Shown here: piece by piece, positions 38,283-49,714 of the stretch | Layout: the number at the start of each line of letters is the position of its first letter | Position numbering within the stretch: the first letter of the stretch is position 1 | NCBI GenBank assembly: GCA_963930775.1 | Contig: OZ005689.1 | Span: forward strand, 16,460,760-16,524,759 | Direction: 5' to 3' | DNA length: 64,000 nt | Source of the DNA: Cliona cf. orientalis | Taxonomy: Eukaryota; Porifera; Demospongiae; Clionaida; Clionaidae | Notes under the pieces: model-generated | Told to the model about the DNA's origin: nothing | What the model saw: only the letters and a program-made list of their open reading frames with translations | Database searches by the model: none | Translations under genes and position numbers: made by a program

Positions 38283-38790
38283 GTTGAAGAGCAAAGTCAA
38301 AATTGATACTCTTGATGCACATAATCATTCTTTTTATGCCAAAATGATCCCCAGTATCTGATCCACCATAGTTATTTGGAGCATTCTCACAGCTAGTTTG
38401 CTATGTGGGATCAAGCAATGTAGCCTGGTACTTCACACCAACTTTGTATTGTCTAACATCTCCTTGTAACCAGTTAGTGATTTTGCTACCACTCGGGGGC
38501 TGGGGGAATATCTCCAAACACTGCACTGTGTGCTGGTCCATTATTAACAATGAATGTGATATTTTCCAATACACCACAGCTTTTTAGTGCCACTAAAAAT
38601 TAATCTCTCCACAGTATTATCCAAGTGGTTGATCCTTGCTTGACTCGTATAGCTCGGCGACAATGATGCTATATTTTGTTTATTGTGCACAAGCTGCAAA
38701 TTATCTAAGAAGTGCATATCTGGACCACTACTGTTGGTAATCATAATCGGTGTCTTGCACCCTCTACTCTGCTCACACAAGTATCAAATT
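38283..38790 (-). pseudogene. Unidentified decayed coding region
   Basis: Three reading frames take over from one another with protein-like composition. One contains MITNSSGPDMHFLDNLQLV and ends at a TAA near 38544. The next contains ENITFIVNNGPAHSAVFGDI. The third contains SGSKITNWLQGDVRQYKVGV and, after a TAG at 38401-38403, NNYGGSDTGDHFGIKRM. The frame changes and internal stop suggest a dead gene fragment. I do not recognise the family. Confidence 0.4.
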
Positions 38791-39116
38791 AATATTCAAA
38801 TGATGCGTACGCATCGTTGCTCAATCATTAAAACGTTAAAATTTAATAACACAAAAAATTATAAGTTATCCCTAAAAACCTTGTTTGTGTACTTTTGGGC
38901 ACTGCACATGCATCTCTACTTCATTCTTTATTGAATTTCTTGTTTGCAGATCAACCACATTTTGTTTATATATGTACGTGAAAACAATAATTTTACATGC
39001 AAATGTAGAATTCATTGTCAGAAAAATTATTGTGTTAGCTATAGTATACCAAGTGTGAAACATAATAATATACAAGTAGATCAGAATCTGATAATGAGCT
39101 CAAAGAATAAGTTAGA

Positions 39117-40847
39117 CTATTTACTGTCCGTTAATTTAGCTAATAAATTATGGCAAAGTTTATCTTCAGATAAAGCCCTTTCTCGAAAATGCTCTACTTG
39201 CTTCTTCATGGCGGTGGAACTCACTTGCAGTTCATGAGAACCCACAAGCCAGGCTTGATCATAAAATTTTTCATCTACAGTATAAAAAGCGTCACAAATA
39301 TTCAGGCTCTCAGGACCCAGAGTAGCAACTGCAAGCAGCTTGATAACAAGTACATTGAAGAAATGCACAAACGGATTCGCTGGTGACTGACTGGTATCAG
39401 CATCTCTTTTCTCATCTAAAGGTATTAATTGCTTCAAAACATTTGACCCGATTGCATCAGCTATTTGGCTGTATGAGTTTATTATTTCTTTCTTTTTCTG
39501 TTTGATAATGTGCCACAATGTATCTCTATATTTATCCTGGTCAAGAGCTGCACAGCCAAAGGAGATAGTAAAGCAGAGAAGGCTGGCAAGCCACTGAAGT
39601 ACCAGAACATGATGACAGCAGCAGTAGTAAACACCACTGAGTGCGTATAAGTGGCGATCTATTTTTATCATTTCCTGATTGAGGGTACTACACTGACTAA
39701 TTTCTTGTGACAGGTCATGAATGTACTGACACGCCAGCTCAGCAGGTGTCCCAAAAGGTGATTTGCGTAGTTGCATATGCTCCTTCAGCTCATCTCTGAC
39801 TGATTGATTCCAATTCAAGATATTCATGAAAGAGTCAAACGATTTGTAGGAGACAAAGGCTTGTTCTGTTGTTTTACAAAGTTCTTCAATGTGAAAATCA
39901 TCCAAATAGAGTAGAGACGTCCGTGCTGAATAAGACTGGTTAATTTGCAGCGCTTCTAAGAGGGAAGTTCTGATAAGTGAGCCAAAAGAAATCTTGCAGC
40001 TTGAAGCACTGCATCGAAGGCATTTAGCTAAAGATGACAAGGTTGAATAATCAAAAGATTTCCTAAAATGTCCAGCTATAGGACTAAGCAGCTTAATTCT
40101 CACGTCATTCTTACCCTGAACTTCATTCAGTGATTTCATGTAGAAATCATAAGATTGCTGTTTGGAATGCAAAAGCAATCTAATTTTCAGGTTAAGCTGC
40201 TGTTGGGAAGTAGATAACGTGGTCGCAGGGAGTTGAGGGAATTTGAAGCATTCAAGAAGCTTTGCTAAATCTATCCTCCCTATAGCCTGTAGACATGATG
40301 AAAGTCGATCAAGCACATCGACTGAACTCAAACCACCTTCTTTCTCCAATAGCTGAGCTAATTCAAAACCAGTCATTTGGCTGTACCTTGGATACATAAG
40401 AAAGGCTAGTTTCGTCACGTCTTCAGGTTTTAGATGCTGAGAAAGATGTAGCAGGAACATTCTTGAGTCTGTGTTGGGGTCGCAGGACACACTCAATAAC
40501 GAAGTATCAATTAGACTAGATTCTGGAGTAGTGGGGCTGACAAAACAACCAAAGTATCCCTTGTCTTCAACATTCGATCCTCCAAAAAGAATTTGAAATT
40601 GGTCTGGTAACAGCGAGGCAAGATCATGCCGGCCCACCAGTGTTAATTGCTTCCTTAGGTAGTCATAATTGGCTGGTCCAAGGTAATCTCTTTGTTTTAG
40701 TTCTCGAAAGAGATGAATACCACTGATAATCTGATCAATAGCAGAGGAAGGTAAAACATCACTACAGGCAAACACTAAGTTATCAAGATTTTCCTTTGAA
40801 AGTCTCTGGGACAAATTTGTTAGAAGTGAATAATAGTAACTGGCCAT
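39117..40847 (-). CDS. Tandem death-effector-domain protein without caspase domain
   Basis: One uninterrupted frame of 576 codons from ATG 40847. An upstream in-frame ATG at 40892 would add 15 residues; 40847 was chosen because the first DED starts there and ATGGCC is a good initiation context. DED1 covers about 1-80 and DED2 about 125-203. Each ends with the helix-6 RxDL signature of the family (RHDLASLL, RIDLAKLLE). The remaining 370 residues are helical-looking and lack the caspase HG and QACxG signatures, so this is neither caspase-8 nor an obvious FLIP. A hydrophobic stretch near residues 430-460 (VLVLQWLASLLCFTISF) could be membrane-associated. DEDs assemble death and NF-kB signalling complexes by homotypic contact. 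The partner is unknown. Confidence 0.75.
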   Translation of the reverse strand: MASYYYSLLTNLSQRLSKENLDNLVFACSDVLPSSAIDQIISGIHLFRELKQRDYLGPANYDYLRKQLTLVGRHDLASLLPDQFQILFGGSNVEDKGYFGCFVSPTTPESSLIDTSLLSVSCDPNTDSRMFLLHLSQHLKPEDVTKLAFLMYPRYSQMTGFELAQLLEKEGGLSSVDVLDRLSSCLQAIGRIDLAKLLECFKFPQLPATTLSTSQQQLNLKIRLLLHSKQQSYDFYMKSLNEVQGKNDVRIKLLSPIAGHFRKSFDYSTLSSLAKCLRCSASSCKISFGSLIRTSLLEALQINQSYSARTSLLYLDDFHIEELCKTTEQAFVSYKSFDSFMNILNWNQSVRDELKEHMQLRKSPFGTPAELACQYIHDLSQEISQCSTLNQEMIKIDRHLYALSGVYYCCCHHVLVLQWLASLLCFTISFGCAALDQDKYRDTLWHIIKQKKKEIINSYSQIADAIGSNVLKQLIPLDEKRDADTSQSPANPFVHFFNVLVIKLLAVATLGPESLNICDAFYTVDEKFYDQAWLVGSHELQVSSTAMKKQVEHFRERALSEDKLCHNLLAKLTDSK

Positions 40848-41086
40848 AATCTCAATCTTCAGCTTAATTGCAGTACTTATTAACTCTATCATTTGCTATA
40901 ATTATACTATCGTCGACTTCTAGCTCAGGCTCTTTTATAATGAGATATAATGAAAGGGATTTTCTCCTACACTGCATGGGGAAAATAAACATAAAGAGAA
41001 ATCCTTCATAGGGGAGCTCGAGGGTTTTCCAGAAGTATGATATCATAAATGATGCAAACTGCCCCATGAAAGTATTAAATGTGTGG

Positions 41087-41287
41087 CCTGATATGAGAAA
41101 AGGGACCATTAATAATATTTTTGGGGGAGTATCAACAAGTGTAACAGTGAGTATGTTATTATGATGATACAGTGGATTGCCCTGCAGTACACTGTTACTG
41201 ATCTGTACAACAAGCAACAATGTCATAATAATGTCATGTACTGCAAATAATTTAAAAGTTCCAAAATGTCCCTTTTCTCGTAGCTGG
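41087..41287. mobile_element. Foldback element upstream of the DED gene
   Basis: CCTGATATGAGAAAAGGGAC (41087-41106) faces its inverted partner CCCTTTTCTCGTAGCTGG (ending 41287). The same arms recur at 48677-48720 and 48898-48926. It lies a few hundred bases upstream of the DED start codon and may lie in its promoter. Confidence 0.55.
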
Positions 41288-41299
41288 TCATATTTCGAG

Positions 41300-44032
41300 A
41301 TTTATATTATAGAGGTACATTAATGACATAATGAATTATACTTGTGTTGTGAAGCAATTACTGTATCCTGGTATAATATTATTATTATGCCATAATCACA
41401 ATTGCATGAATGTTATACCTATAGCATAATATTATGCATTAGCTATGTCGTAGGATTTGTCATAGTAAAACTATGTTCCAGCTAGAGCTATATGCATGCA
41501 AGCAAATATTGGCACTGCATATACGCAGATTGGAAAAAAAAAATCTAAACCCAGATTGCGGAGATATATAATAATTATTAATTGATTCAAAAACAAATAT
41601 TATGTGCCAAGCACTATAGGATAAGCATTATAAGCACAACTATCAATTATCATTACGTCAATGGGGACAATATAATACATGCACAAGGTGGATTGATTCA
41701 TGTCCTATTTTTTTACAGTTTTATTAATTTTGGCATAATCCCCATCTATGTATATCAGACAAATTTCTTGTGTATAATGTACTACAGGAAACGCAAACTT
41801 TGATTGAGTAACTGAAACCATTTCCTACAACCAACGTCACATCTATATTCATTATGTAGCAATAACAAAGCTTTCAAGGGAAATTACGTACTGAATCATA
41901 TTGCATACTGCTGCTAGTATCAGTACAATAGGGGTAATTACAATAAAAGATAGCATGCCTTAATAGCAAGTGTAACGCTTTGCCACCTTCAACGCCGCTT
42001 CACAGGGTTTAGATGTTATTCAAGTAGCAGCATTATACACATACAAGATACATAAAGAGAAAGAGAAAGAGAGAGAGAGAGAGATGGTATATAGGGAGAT
42101 GACACCACAACACAATAAGACACACCAGCACAAGGTTCTCCCATTACGTCATACATTCTGTTTAATTTCCTGTTTGTGTGTCTTCCTGTGTGTGGTACAT
42201 TTATAGTTGTGTATTAGTCAGTTAGCGTCACTTGTCACTCCTTCAGTTCAACCTTACACAAGCATTATCTAGATTATTATAGCTCTAATGCAATATCGAA
42301 GTTACTATATTATGTAGCAGTTATTAAAATTTCTAGTTTACCTCAATTGCACCATCTGGTCACAAAGGCAGTAGCTATGTACAATCATACTGAATACATG
42401 CAGGGTAACAACATTGAAAATGAGGTTCTTTACTGAAGATCATGATATATCTTAAACTGACCACCAAGCATTTGAAGCAGCCATAGAAACCTTTTCTAAC
42501 GACTAATGGTGTCAGATCCAATTGCAGCTGCAGACTGCACTTGTGAATGTATTCCAAGAGCACCAGATGGTCATGAATATTAGATAATCTCAGCCTAAAA
42601 TGGCTGAAGCCAAACTCTTACCTTCTATAGGATATCATGATAATAATATTATTCTAGGGCATGCTAGCTAGACTCTAGCTACTTATACGTACTATAGAAA
42701 TCAACAGAAGCCTCTGTATATTTAATTGGTAATTCAAGTACAGAATCTTTAATTTCCCTGGCCATAAACTACCCAGGCTTCAAGTATGTACCCGATATAG
42801 TAGAGGTTCAAATTGCTAGGTTACTTGTGTATGCAACTGGGGTAACCCAAACTGGGTCCATTTTCACAGTGATATATTATAATATAATTGCTATACACTC
42901 ACATTTCAATTTAACTGTCATTTATAAACAATATTTAAGCTATAATAATAATATTATGGATAAGCTATATATCAGTGTAAGCCTTTAGAAAGCTGAAATA
43001 CTGTAAGGTTATGTAGAAGCACTATAGGCAGTGAATAATTTTATCACCTGCATACCCCCATAGCTACTATTAATTTTAGTGATGATATGTTAGTTCAAAC
43101 AAAGTGTGTATTCTGTGGCATGTGGCATAGCTTATCATTATGTGTAATAATATTAAAGTATCAGAATGATTGTGTGCATGAGCATGCATGCAATGACACA
43201 TGATGAACTTGTGAATTAATCAACCAATCACTATAAAAAAAGAGTTCCGCATGATGAAATAATTTTGCTCACATATCAAAAATGATGTAGCTCATCATCC
43301 TGTACACATGCATGGAATGGCTGGATGTATTCATACAAGTACCTATTTAGGTACAGGAAGTGTATATAGCAGTAAACCAATTCAGGCAGTGTCACATATT
43401 TTGTTGCTAAGAACATGAATTGAGGTCTCAAGGTCATTCATTAGACCATGCAGGACATACAACCAATTAACCCTCAGAGCTAGCAAGGAAATGTTTAAGG
43501 TCACTACAATCAGGAAATTATTGGTTGCATGAATTGAATGCATGATAGCATCATCTAAGGTGAGAAATGCTGAACACTATTCCAAACTGGGACTTTTAGT
43601 CTAAGAGGAAAGCAATAAACAAACAGGAAGAGGAGGACTTAGCTATGTACATGTGATAATTCATGACCTAATAATTATATAGATCTGTGTAGCTAGTAAG
43701 AATATAAGGGGTCTTTAGCTTGTGGGTATGACTTCCTTGTACTTGTGTCCAAATGACCATGGAAGTAAAGTTCACTTCAAGCAGAGAGTATTACACACAA
43801 AAAAGGAAGCAGAGGTACTAAATACTTTATGAGATAATATTACACGTATAGTCTGCACAATAAGAATATATAAGGCCCTTAGCTACCTCGTATATATGTA
43901 CTTCCTTCCTCCCACGTCTGCTCATCTCCAAATGCGACCATCTTGGGCTTCAGTGTGACTTGCTATAAAATATGTTGGTCAAGTGGTAGCTAGCACTCAT
44001 CATAACTTTTTAGAAGAAGATTATACCTGAAA
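41300..44032. other. Intergenic; microsatellite, repeat and promoter region
   Basis: No supported gene. It contains a GA-rich microsatellite near 42056-42086 and a segment (42695-42885) similar to the receptor intron at 8935-9135. Two similar blocks at 43699-43765 and 43862-43945 both read AAGAATAT, AAGG, ACTTCCTT, TCCAAATG. A TATAAAA lies near 43963, about 70 bases before the next start codon. Confidence 0.5.
43963..43969 (+). promoter_or_regulatory. Candidate TATA box
   Basis: CTATAAAATATG about 70 bases upstream of the ATG at 44033, at a spacing that allows a short 5' UTR. Confidence 0.35.
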
Positions 44033-45980
44033 ATGAAGCTCACAATCAGATCCATTTCTTTTGCTGCACTTATTTTGGCTGCTACAACCTTTTGTAGCGC
44101 ATCAGCTGGAAATTTCCAACAAGTAATGGACTTGATTGATGAGAAGGGTGAAATACTCTCGCAGCATCATTTTTTCCAGTACCTGGCCAATAAATCGATT
44201 CCAGCTGGCAAAAGGTTACAATTCATGCCTTACTGGACATTCTTCTCCATGGGGGCATCTGATATACTCGATAATTGGATTCGTGTTCGAAACCCCCAAA
44301 CTGAACTTGAGCACCGAATCAATGCCTTCATTGCTGAAGATAACTGGCACTACAACTTCTTCATTCATGACATGGATAACATCCTTAACTACACAATCAA
44401 TGACTTTGGTTCTTATGGAGCTATTCTGCGTCACATCTGGGGAGACGAGAGCAAAGCAGTGCGTATGCTCGTGTACACAACTGCTGAAGTAACCAGGAGC
44501 AAGGATCCCTTAGTTACTCTGGCCAGTTTTGAAGCCATGGAATCAGGCTTAAACTTCCTCTTTGATTCAATTTATGATAACATATTCATGGAGGAGGAAG
44601 AGTTCAAATTCATGCAGTACTTTGGTGCCATGCATATTGACCTGGAGAGGAGCCATACCATCACTGGTGACGTTCTCGGCGACTACAATGCTTCTGAAGA
44701 AACTATACAGCTCTCCCAGGAAATCATTCAAGAGATTTTCTATTGGTAAGTTAACATACTCGAGGTGCACATAATTATTAATGGTTTGGTATAACAGTAT
44801 TGGTGTGCATGTTACAAGTATAACTGCATGCAGTCCACATATACTGTCAGATATTCGCCAACACTTTTAGCTATATACAGTGTTCACTTTATAACACTCT
44901 AGCTACAGCATACTATTAATTATTTACATATACAATGATCCTACATTTGGCAGGCTGATCGATTCATTAATTGGGGTCGATCGCAAATCCTGATCTTAGA
45001 GGCTTGAGAACTAAACTAGTATCAATTTGCACTGGTATACACACATACTTCCCAGGCTGTAACTTATTAAGCAGTGAATATTAGCAAATTAGCAATATAC
45101 ATTATGTTTTTTCCTGTGGATCTAGGATATTATGGTATAACTTCCTCTGTATACTGAATGTGTTCTTATGCAATTTCCATACCAGTTACAGTGAAGTATG
45201 GTAGTAAATAGTGTAAGGGCTGAGCGTAGTTAGGTTTCATGCAATTTTGAAGTCACAGCACTTTCACTAAGTCTTGTAGCTAAGGATATCTAGATACCGA
45301 GTCAAAAGGTCGAACCACTTATACATTTACCGCTAAGTATCTTGGTTGTTTCTATGCAGTTTCTTCTGTATACTGGTAGCTAAAACTGTACTATAATATG
45401 AGCTGAAGTTGAATTCCCCTATTTATACAAGACTACATTGTGATTTCTGATAAGCTTTACAGACTCTGAGGTACATAGGTCGTTGACAGTAATATCTCAA
45501 AGGTGTGGCTTACAATTTTGAACCTTGAACATGCAGACATACTAAAAGTTAGAATCTCAGAGCATAATGTATACCCTTGTACTGCATCATCTTTGAGTTT
45601 AGCCACGACACATTATAACTACTCAAGATCATGAGGCAATAAGTTCTCTGTGTCATCCCTTAATGTCACTTTATCACCCACTCAACTGCACTACAGTAGA
45701 AGTCCTGGTGGTGGGCATGAACTCACTATCATTGTATCAATGCTCTAATACATACTATACACTAGCCCAAGTGTGTTCAGGTATCACATTCTTCCTTTGC
45801 AGGTTTGACAAAGTGTATGACTCTCTCTATAATATCTGCATTGCCGAAGATAGCATTCATCCTGAAAAGTATACTGTAGACGGCCATCCACCCATGAATG
45901 GATTTCCAGCTAATCATCCCAATAGAGGTCTGCAGCTTAATACAGACCCAATTCCAATTTCAATTAAGGATGAACTGTAG
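44033..45980 (+). CDS. Secreted helical protein, possibly heme-oxygenase-like (TENA/PqqC-type) fold
   Basis: Exons 44033-44745 and 45803-45980 (codon TG|G) join into 296 codons. Residues 1-25 are a clear signal peptide ending SASA, and no membrane helix follows. The body is helical and rich in aromatics. FFQYLANKSIPAGKRLQF, an acidic-His cluster AEDNWH (E102, D103, H106) and HIDLERSH (H201-x3-E205-x2-H208) resemble the start and metal-ligand spacing of heme-oxygenase-like di-iron enzymes found mostly in bacteria. If so it might bind iron, but not every ligand is obvious and the match is from memory of the family pattern only. The 1,057-base intron and signal peptide show it is a proper eukaryotic gene. 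The C-terminal exon is proline/asparagine-rich with no recognised domain. Confidence 0.6.
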
Positions 45981-46503
45981 TGATAACAGAATCAGGCTCA
46001 TAATCTTTCATTATCACCACATTTAATTTTTATGCAGAATGAGTATACAGTCTTCCTTTTTATATTCCGTACCATATTAATTTTATTATTACCAGCTGGA
46101 CAATGTTGCGGTAGTAAACATGTACGTGGCAAACCAGTAGCTAATCTGCTGCAAGACATCGGAGTGCAAAATCCTCACTATGCATGCATGTACGTACTAT
46201 ACTGATCAAGAGATAGGAGTATTGTACTCTATAAATGATGTAATCAGTGTAATGTAAACACAGACAGGACAGCAGCAGAGAGTGCTGCACAGCAGGAGAA
46301 TCAGTCAATTTACACCACACAACTGGGCAGGACCACTTTTCATTAAGTTTGTACTATCACTGGGCAGGATGTAACATGACCACTGTTAAAATTCTATACT
46401 GACCAAAAGACAAAACATAGAACTGAGAAATCTGTAGCCTCGTACCCAGGCCCTTTGAGGAGGAGGAGAAAAGATCTGGGTACGAGACTATTCTATATGT
46501 TAG
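45981..46503. other. Short intergenic region
   Basis: No gene seen. It contains a small hairpin-type repeat near 46437-46490, built on GCCTCGTACCCAGGCC and CTGGGTACGAG, also seen at 49715-49760. Confidence 0.5.
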
Positions 46504-47850
46504 CTAGATGGCATTGTCAACAGCTTGCTCGAGTTCAGTGGCCACCTGACCGAGTTCACTGTCATCAAGGAGCTCATAGAGACCCTTCCAGGTGGCAGGG
46601 TAGTGGCGAGGAGGGTGGTCTAGCCAGTGAGAGAGAATAGCTTCACAGCACTCCTTGGAATCCTTCTCTCTCGCCCATACTTCAAGCAGCTGCCTGGGAA
46701 CACCAAGTTGCCAACATCTCTCCACTTGTGCTTGATGAAACTTCTTAATCTCTCCTCTCTCATTCCTCCACCTGATCACCGTCAAATTAGTGGAGGTGGG
46801 CTTGGCTAAAATTATGTATAAACAGAATGTGTGAGTATGACCCGTACTATGAGCTACATAGCACGGCACCTTACACTTATACTTCATTCACCTCTTCAGT
46901 AGACATGGAGTCGACATCCTCTGGGACACATAGTGCAGGTGGGTTGGAGGCTAGGGGAACTATGTAGTGGGAGGTGAATCTGGCAGAGGCTTTGCCCAAT
47001 CAGGAGTGGGTATGGGAGTGAAGACCAACGACTCCTTGAGAAGCTCAGAGAGGTCATCGATAGTGAATATTCATAGTGAATATTCCAGGAACATAGTGTC
47101 TTTGAAACTTTTTTATCGACTCTGGGCTAAGTACACTGTGGTCTCGAAAGTGCCTCCATTTACCTTCGCCAGGAGTGGAATCAGAACTCGACTGTTCCAT
47201 TGGTAGATCTACCCTGAGAAGATAAATTTCTCTGACAAGCTCTGAGATTTTATCGAGTGGAACCTGTGAATCTGCAAAAACAACGTTTGGAAGCACTTTG
47301 AGGGAATATGTGATGACACTGAGCTTGTCAAAAAACACTAAAGCAGCTTCTAAAGCTTTGTCCTTAAAGCCGAGCATATTTGCAACCTCGAGGCACTCTG
47401 CTTTGCTGAGAACCTTTCTTCCTAATCTCTTTGCTAACTTTTGGAGTAGCAGTTCAAAAATGTACCACCAAATTGGCACCACTACTTTTTGTGCTGGTGA
47501 GTTCTCCACAGCCTTTCGGACCACAGTAGCCTGGTTTTATCTGTCTCTTTTAGGTTGAGAGTGTTGAGAGCAATCAGTAGCTGCTTCATATCCTTGGAGT
47601 GATACACCAGCTGATCGGAAAACTCTGGCTCAAGCATTTCACGTAGCTGCTGGTCTTTTTCTTCCAGCGACTCAAAGGGCAAAGAAGCTGCTGACGATCC
47701 TTGTGGTTGACTGGATTCACCAACAGCATGAGTGTCAGAAGCCGCCTGCTTAGCTTTCTCCAGGTAGACCAATGATGATGCAGACGATGTACCTCATCTT
47801 CATTGATCCCTCCTTCAAACCTTCTTCAAGACGTTTTTTGTTTTCAGCTA
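46504..47850 (-). pseudogene. Broken NLR-like / death-domain NTPase gene
   Basis: Read on the minus strand. A short exon from about 47840 ends in a P-loop-like start (YIVCIIIGLPGE) and runs into a stop. A linker (47772-47530; FESLEEKDQQLREML) follows. Next is a helical or winged-helix-like region (47530-47060; IWWYIFELLLQKLAKRLG), then FTIDDLSELLKES and a gap. Last is a death-domain exon (46805-46504; LGVPRQLLEVW, ATWKGLYELLDDSELG) ending in a proper stop. Lesions: a one-base frame change near 47537, a 13-base tandem duplication at 47060-47085, stops after 46990, and apparently most of the NTPase lost. The family order (coiled coil, NTPase, helical domain, death domain) is inferred from sponge-type NLR-like proteins. 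The death domain is the firmest part. Confidence 0.55.
47060..47085. repeat. 13-bp tandem duplication causing a frameshift
   Basis: ATAGTGAATATTC occurs twice in a row (47060-47072, 47073-47085). Counting only one copy lets the frame run from GIFT into IDDLSELLKESLVFTP; with both, a stop follows within a few codons. Confidence 0.8.
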
Positions 47851-48242
47851 AAAATTTTGAACAATGAAATGCTATAGTCAGCTACTGTCAGCCTCTCAGT
47901 ACCTTTAGTGAAATCACTCTCACTGGATAGCTATGAGATTTAACTCAATGCTCAGTGTCATATGTGTGCATCCATTGAATGGTGATCTTCAAATCAAAAA
48001 CCTACATGTATTAAGTGGTTTCCCTACTATTATTAAAGGGATAATGGAGTCTATAAGCCTTGCAGCTATAATTATGCTAAATTTACCTTAGCTGTAGAGA
48101 ACCTTGCTATGGTGCTACCTTACTACTTAGTGGGGATATACATCCAAAGTAGACAATCATATCTCTACACATGCATATAGCCCCCAAAACTTGTTACCAC
48201 TGTTGGATGGAGGTTGTGTGTATGGTGTGTGTTCTTTAGATC

Positions 48243-48290
48243 ATAGATATTATATACATGTGTACGTTACGCACGTATATAATATCTATT
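48243..48290. repeat. Hairpin with 15-bp perfect arms
   Basis: ATAGATATTATATAC and GTATATAATATCTAT flank a short loop. AT-rich; no function apparent. Confidence 0.75.
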
Positions 48291-48676
48291 TATACACAAG
48301 TTTAGGACACCCCACATAATCGATCTGTAGTGTGCACGTGGGCAGCAAGTGTGATGTAATCAGGAAGTTCAAATTACAACCATGTGACATCATCTTTACG
48401 TCACCAAAATTTAATCGGCCAGACTTTCCCCCTTTCCCGCATGTAAAATTGAAAATATGGAATAGGGCTGAGCATGAGGCTACAAACAAGCAGCCCGCAG
48501 TTAGTAGTCTACTAGGACAGAATACATGTATGTGTATCTGGAACTGGAATGGGACTTGTGTCACAGGCAACCACAGTACATACCAATAGCTAACCTCATT
48601 ACATGCCCAGTAGCAATTTACTTTTTTGTGGTTATGAGAATCCATAAAAAAGAATTCGGCTCTTGCTATGATGAAA

Positions 48677-48926
48677 TTATGCTGAAATATGACCAACTGT
48701 GAGAAAAGGGACCATTTGGGTCTTCGTGTTTGTCGTACGTAGCTTGTACTAGTATGTATAGAGTATTATTCTGTAGGTGTATCCGCTGTATGTTGATGTC
48801 AATACACTGATACAAGTAGCTATACTCACTACTACACTTGTAGAAAGCATGTTGGATATTGTCATTATAGAAATTGATCTTGTTTCATACTAACATGAAT
48901 GGTCCATTTTCTCATAGCAGATCACA
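48677..48926. mobile_element. Foldback element, second member
   Basis: AATATGACCAACTGTGAGAA followed by AAGGGACCATTT on the left faces GGTCCATTTTCTCATAGCAG on the right. The arms match the element at 41087-41287; the middles differ. Confidence 0.55.
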
Positions 48927-49393
48927 AATTATGACGAAATTATGATGAAAACTATGATGGAAACTTATGATGTAATTGCTCTGAATACTGCTTCAAACTG
49001 TTTAGCTCGCATGAAAGATTGTTGAGACCCAGAATTCGAACCTACAGCGTAGAAGAGATCATGGACTATCGATGAGATATGGCGATTCTCTCAGTTCACT
49101 TTCTTTGGCGAACTCGCACTCAGGGTGATTTCTCTATTCAGTCTAGCACATGGCAGGTGGAGGTCACGTCCGGTGTCGCAGTATGATTGGACCCCCCCGC
49201 TACGGGACCCCGGGTCCAATAGTACTAGGATGATTGGACCCCCTCGGTCCAATCATCCTAAGGTTCCATGGACCCCTCCCTGGAAGAATGGACCCCCCTT
49301 CGAATCGAAGTTTGCATACTACCCCTGACCTCGATCTCCTTCCCAACCTATTAAATGATACTTAGAGACTGAGTGCAAGGTCTTTACGCTTTT

Positions 49394-49482
49394 ATACTCC
49401 ATAGATAGTAGAAAGGGTAAATAGCCTTTCTACTATAGATAGTAGAAAGGCTATTTTACCCTTTCTACTATCTATGGAGTAT
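49394..49482. repeat. 89-base near-perfect palindrome
   Basis: The arms of about 43 bases differ by a single-base indel (TTTACCC versus TTTTACCC). They begin ATACTCCATAGATAGTAGAA. A large cruciform or hairpin is possible. Confidence 0.85.
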
Positions 49483-49714
49483 GGCCCGAGGCTAGCGCTG
49501 TAGCGTCCCGACCACAGCGAGGGTGCTACTAAGGGCCTGAGAACTTGTAGAGACCGCTGAGTGCCAGGACCAATCAGATCACAGTAGCTATTTGTAATAA
49601 TATTATTATTATTCTAAATAAATAGTGATAGCTATTAGTCTTAGACTAATGAGTCATTTCAACTTTTGCTTTGATTTTCTCCATCATTGAATTTCTTTCG
49701 TGTAGGTTAATTGA

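Noticed and set aside
40864-41226. 120-codon minus-strand open frame upstream of the DED gene
   Set aside because: It overlaps a foldback arm, lacks domain features, and the DED frame starts independently at 40847.
49020-49060. Possible tRNA B-box (GGTTCGAATTC on the minus strand)
   Set aside because: The flanking bases do not form a T-arm stem and no A-box or acceptor stem is seen.
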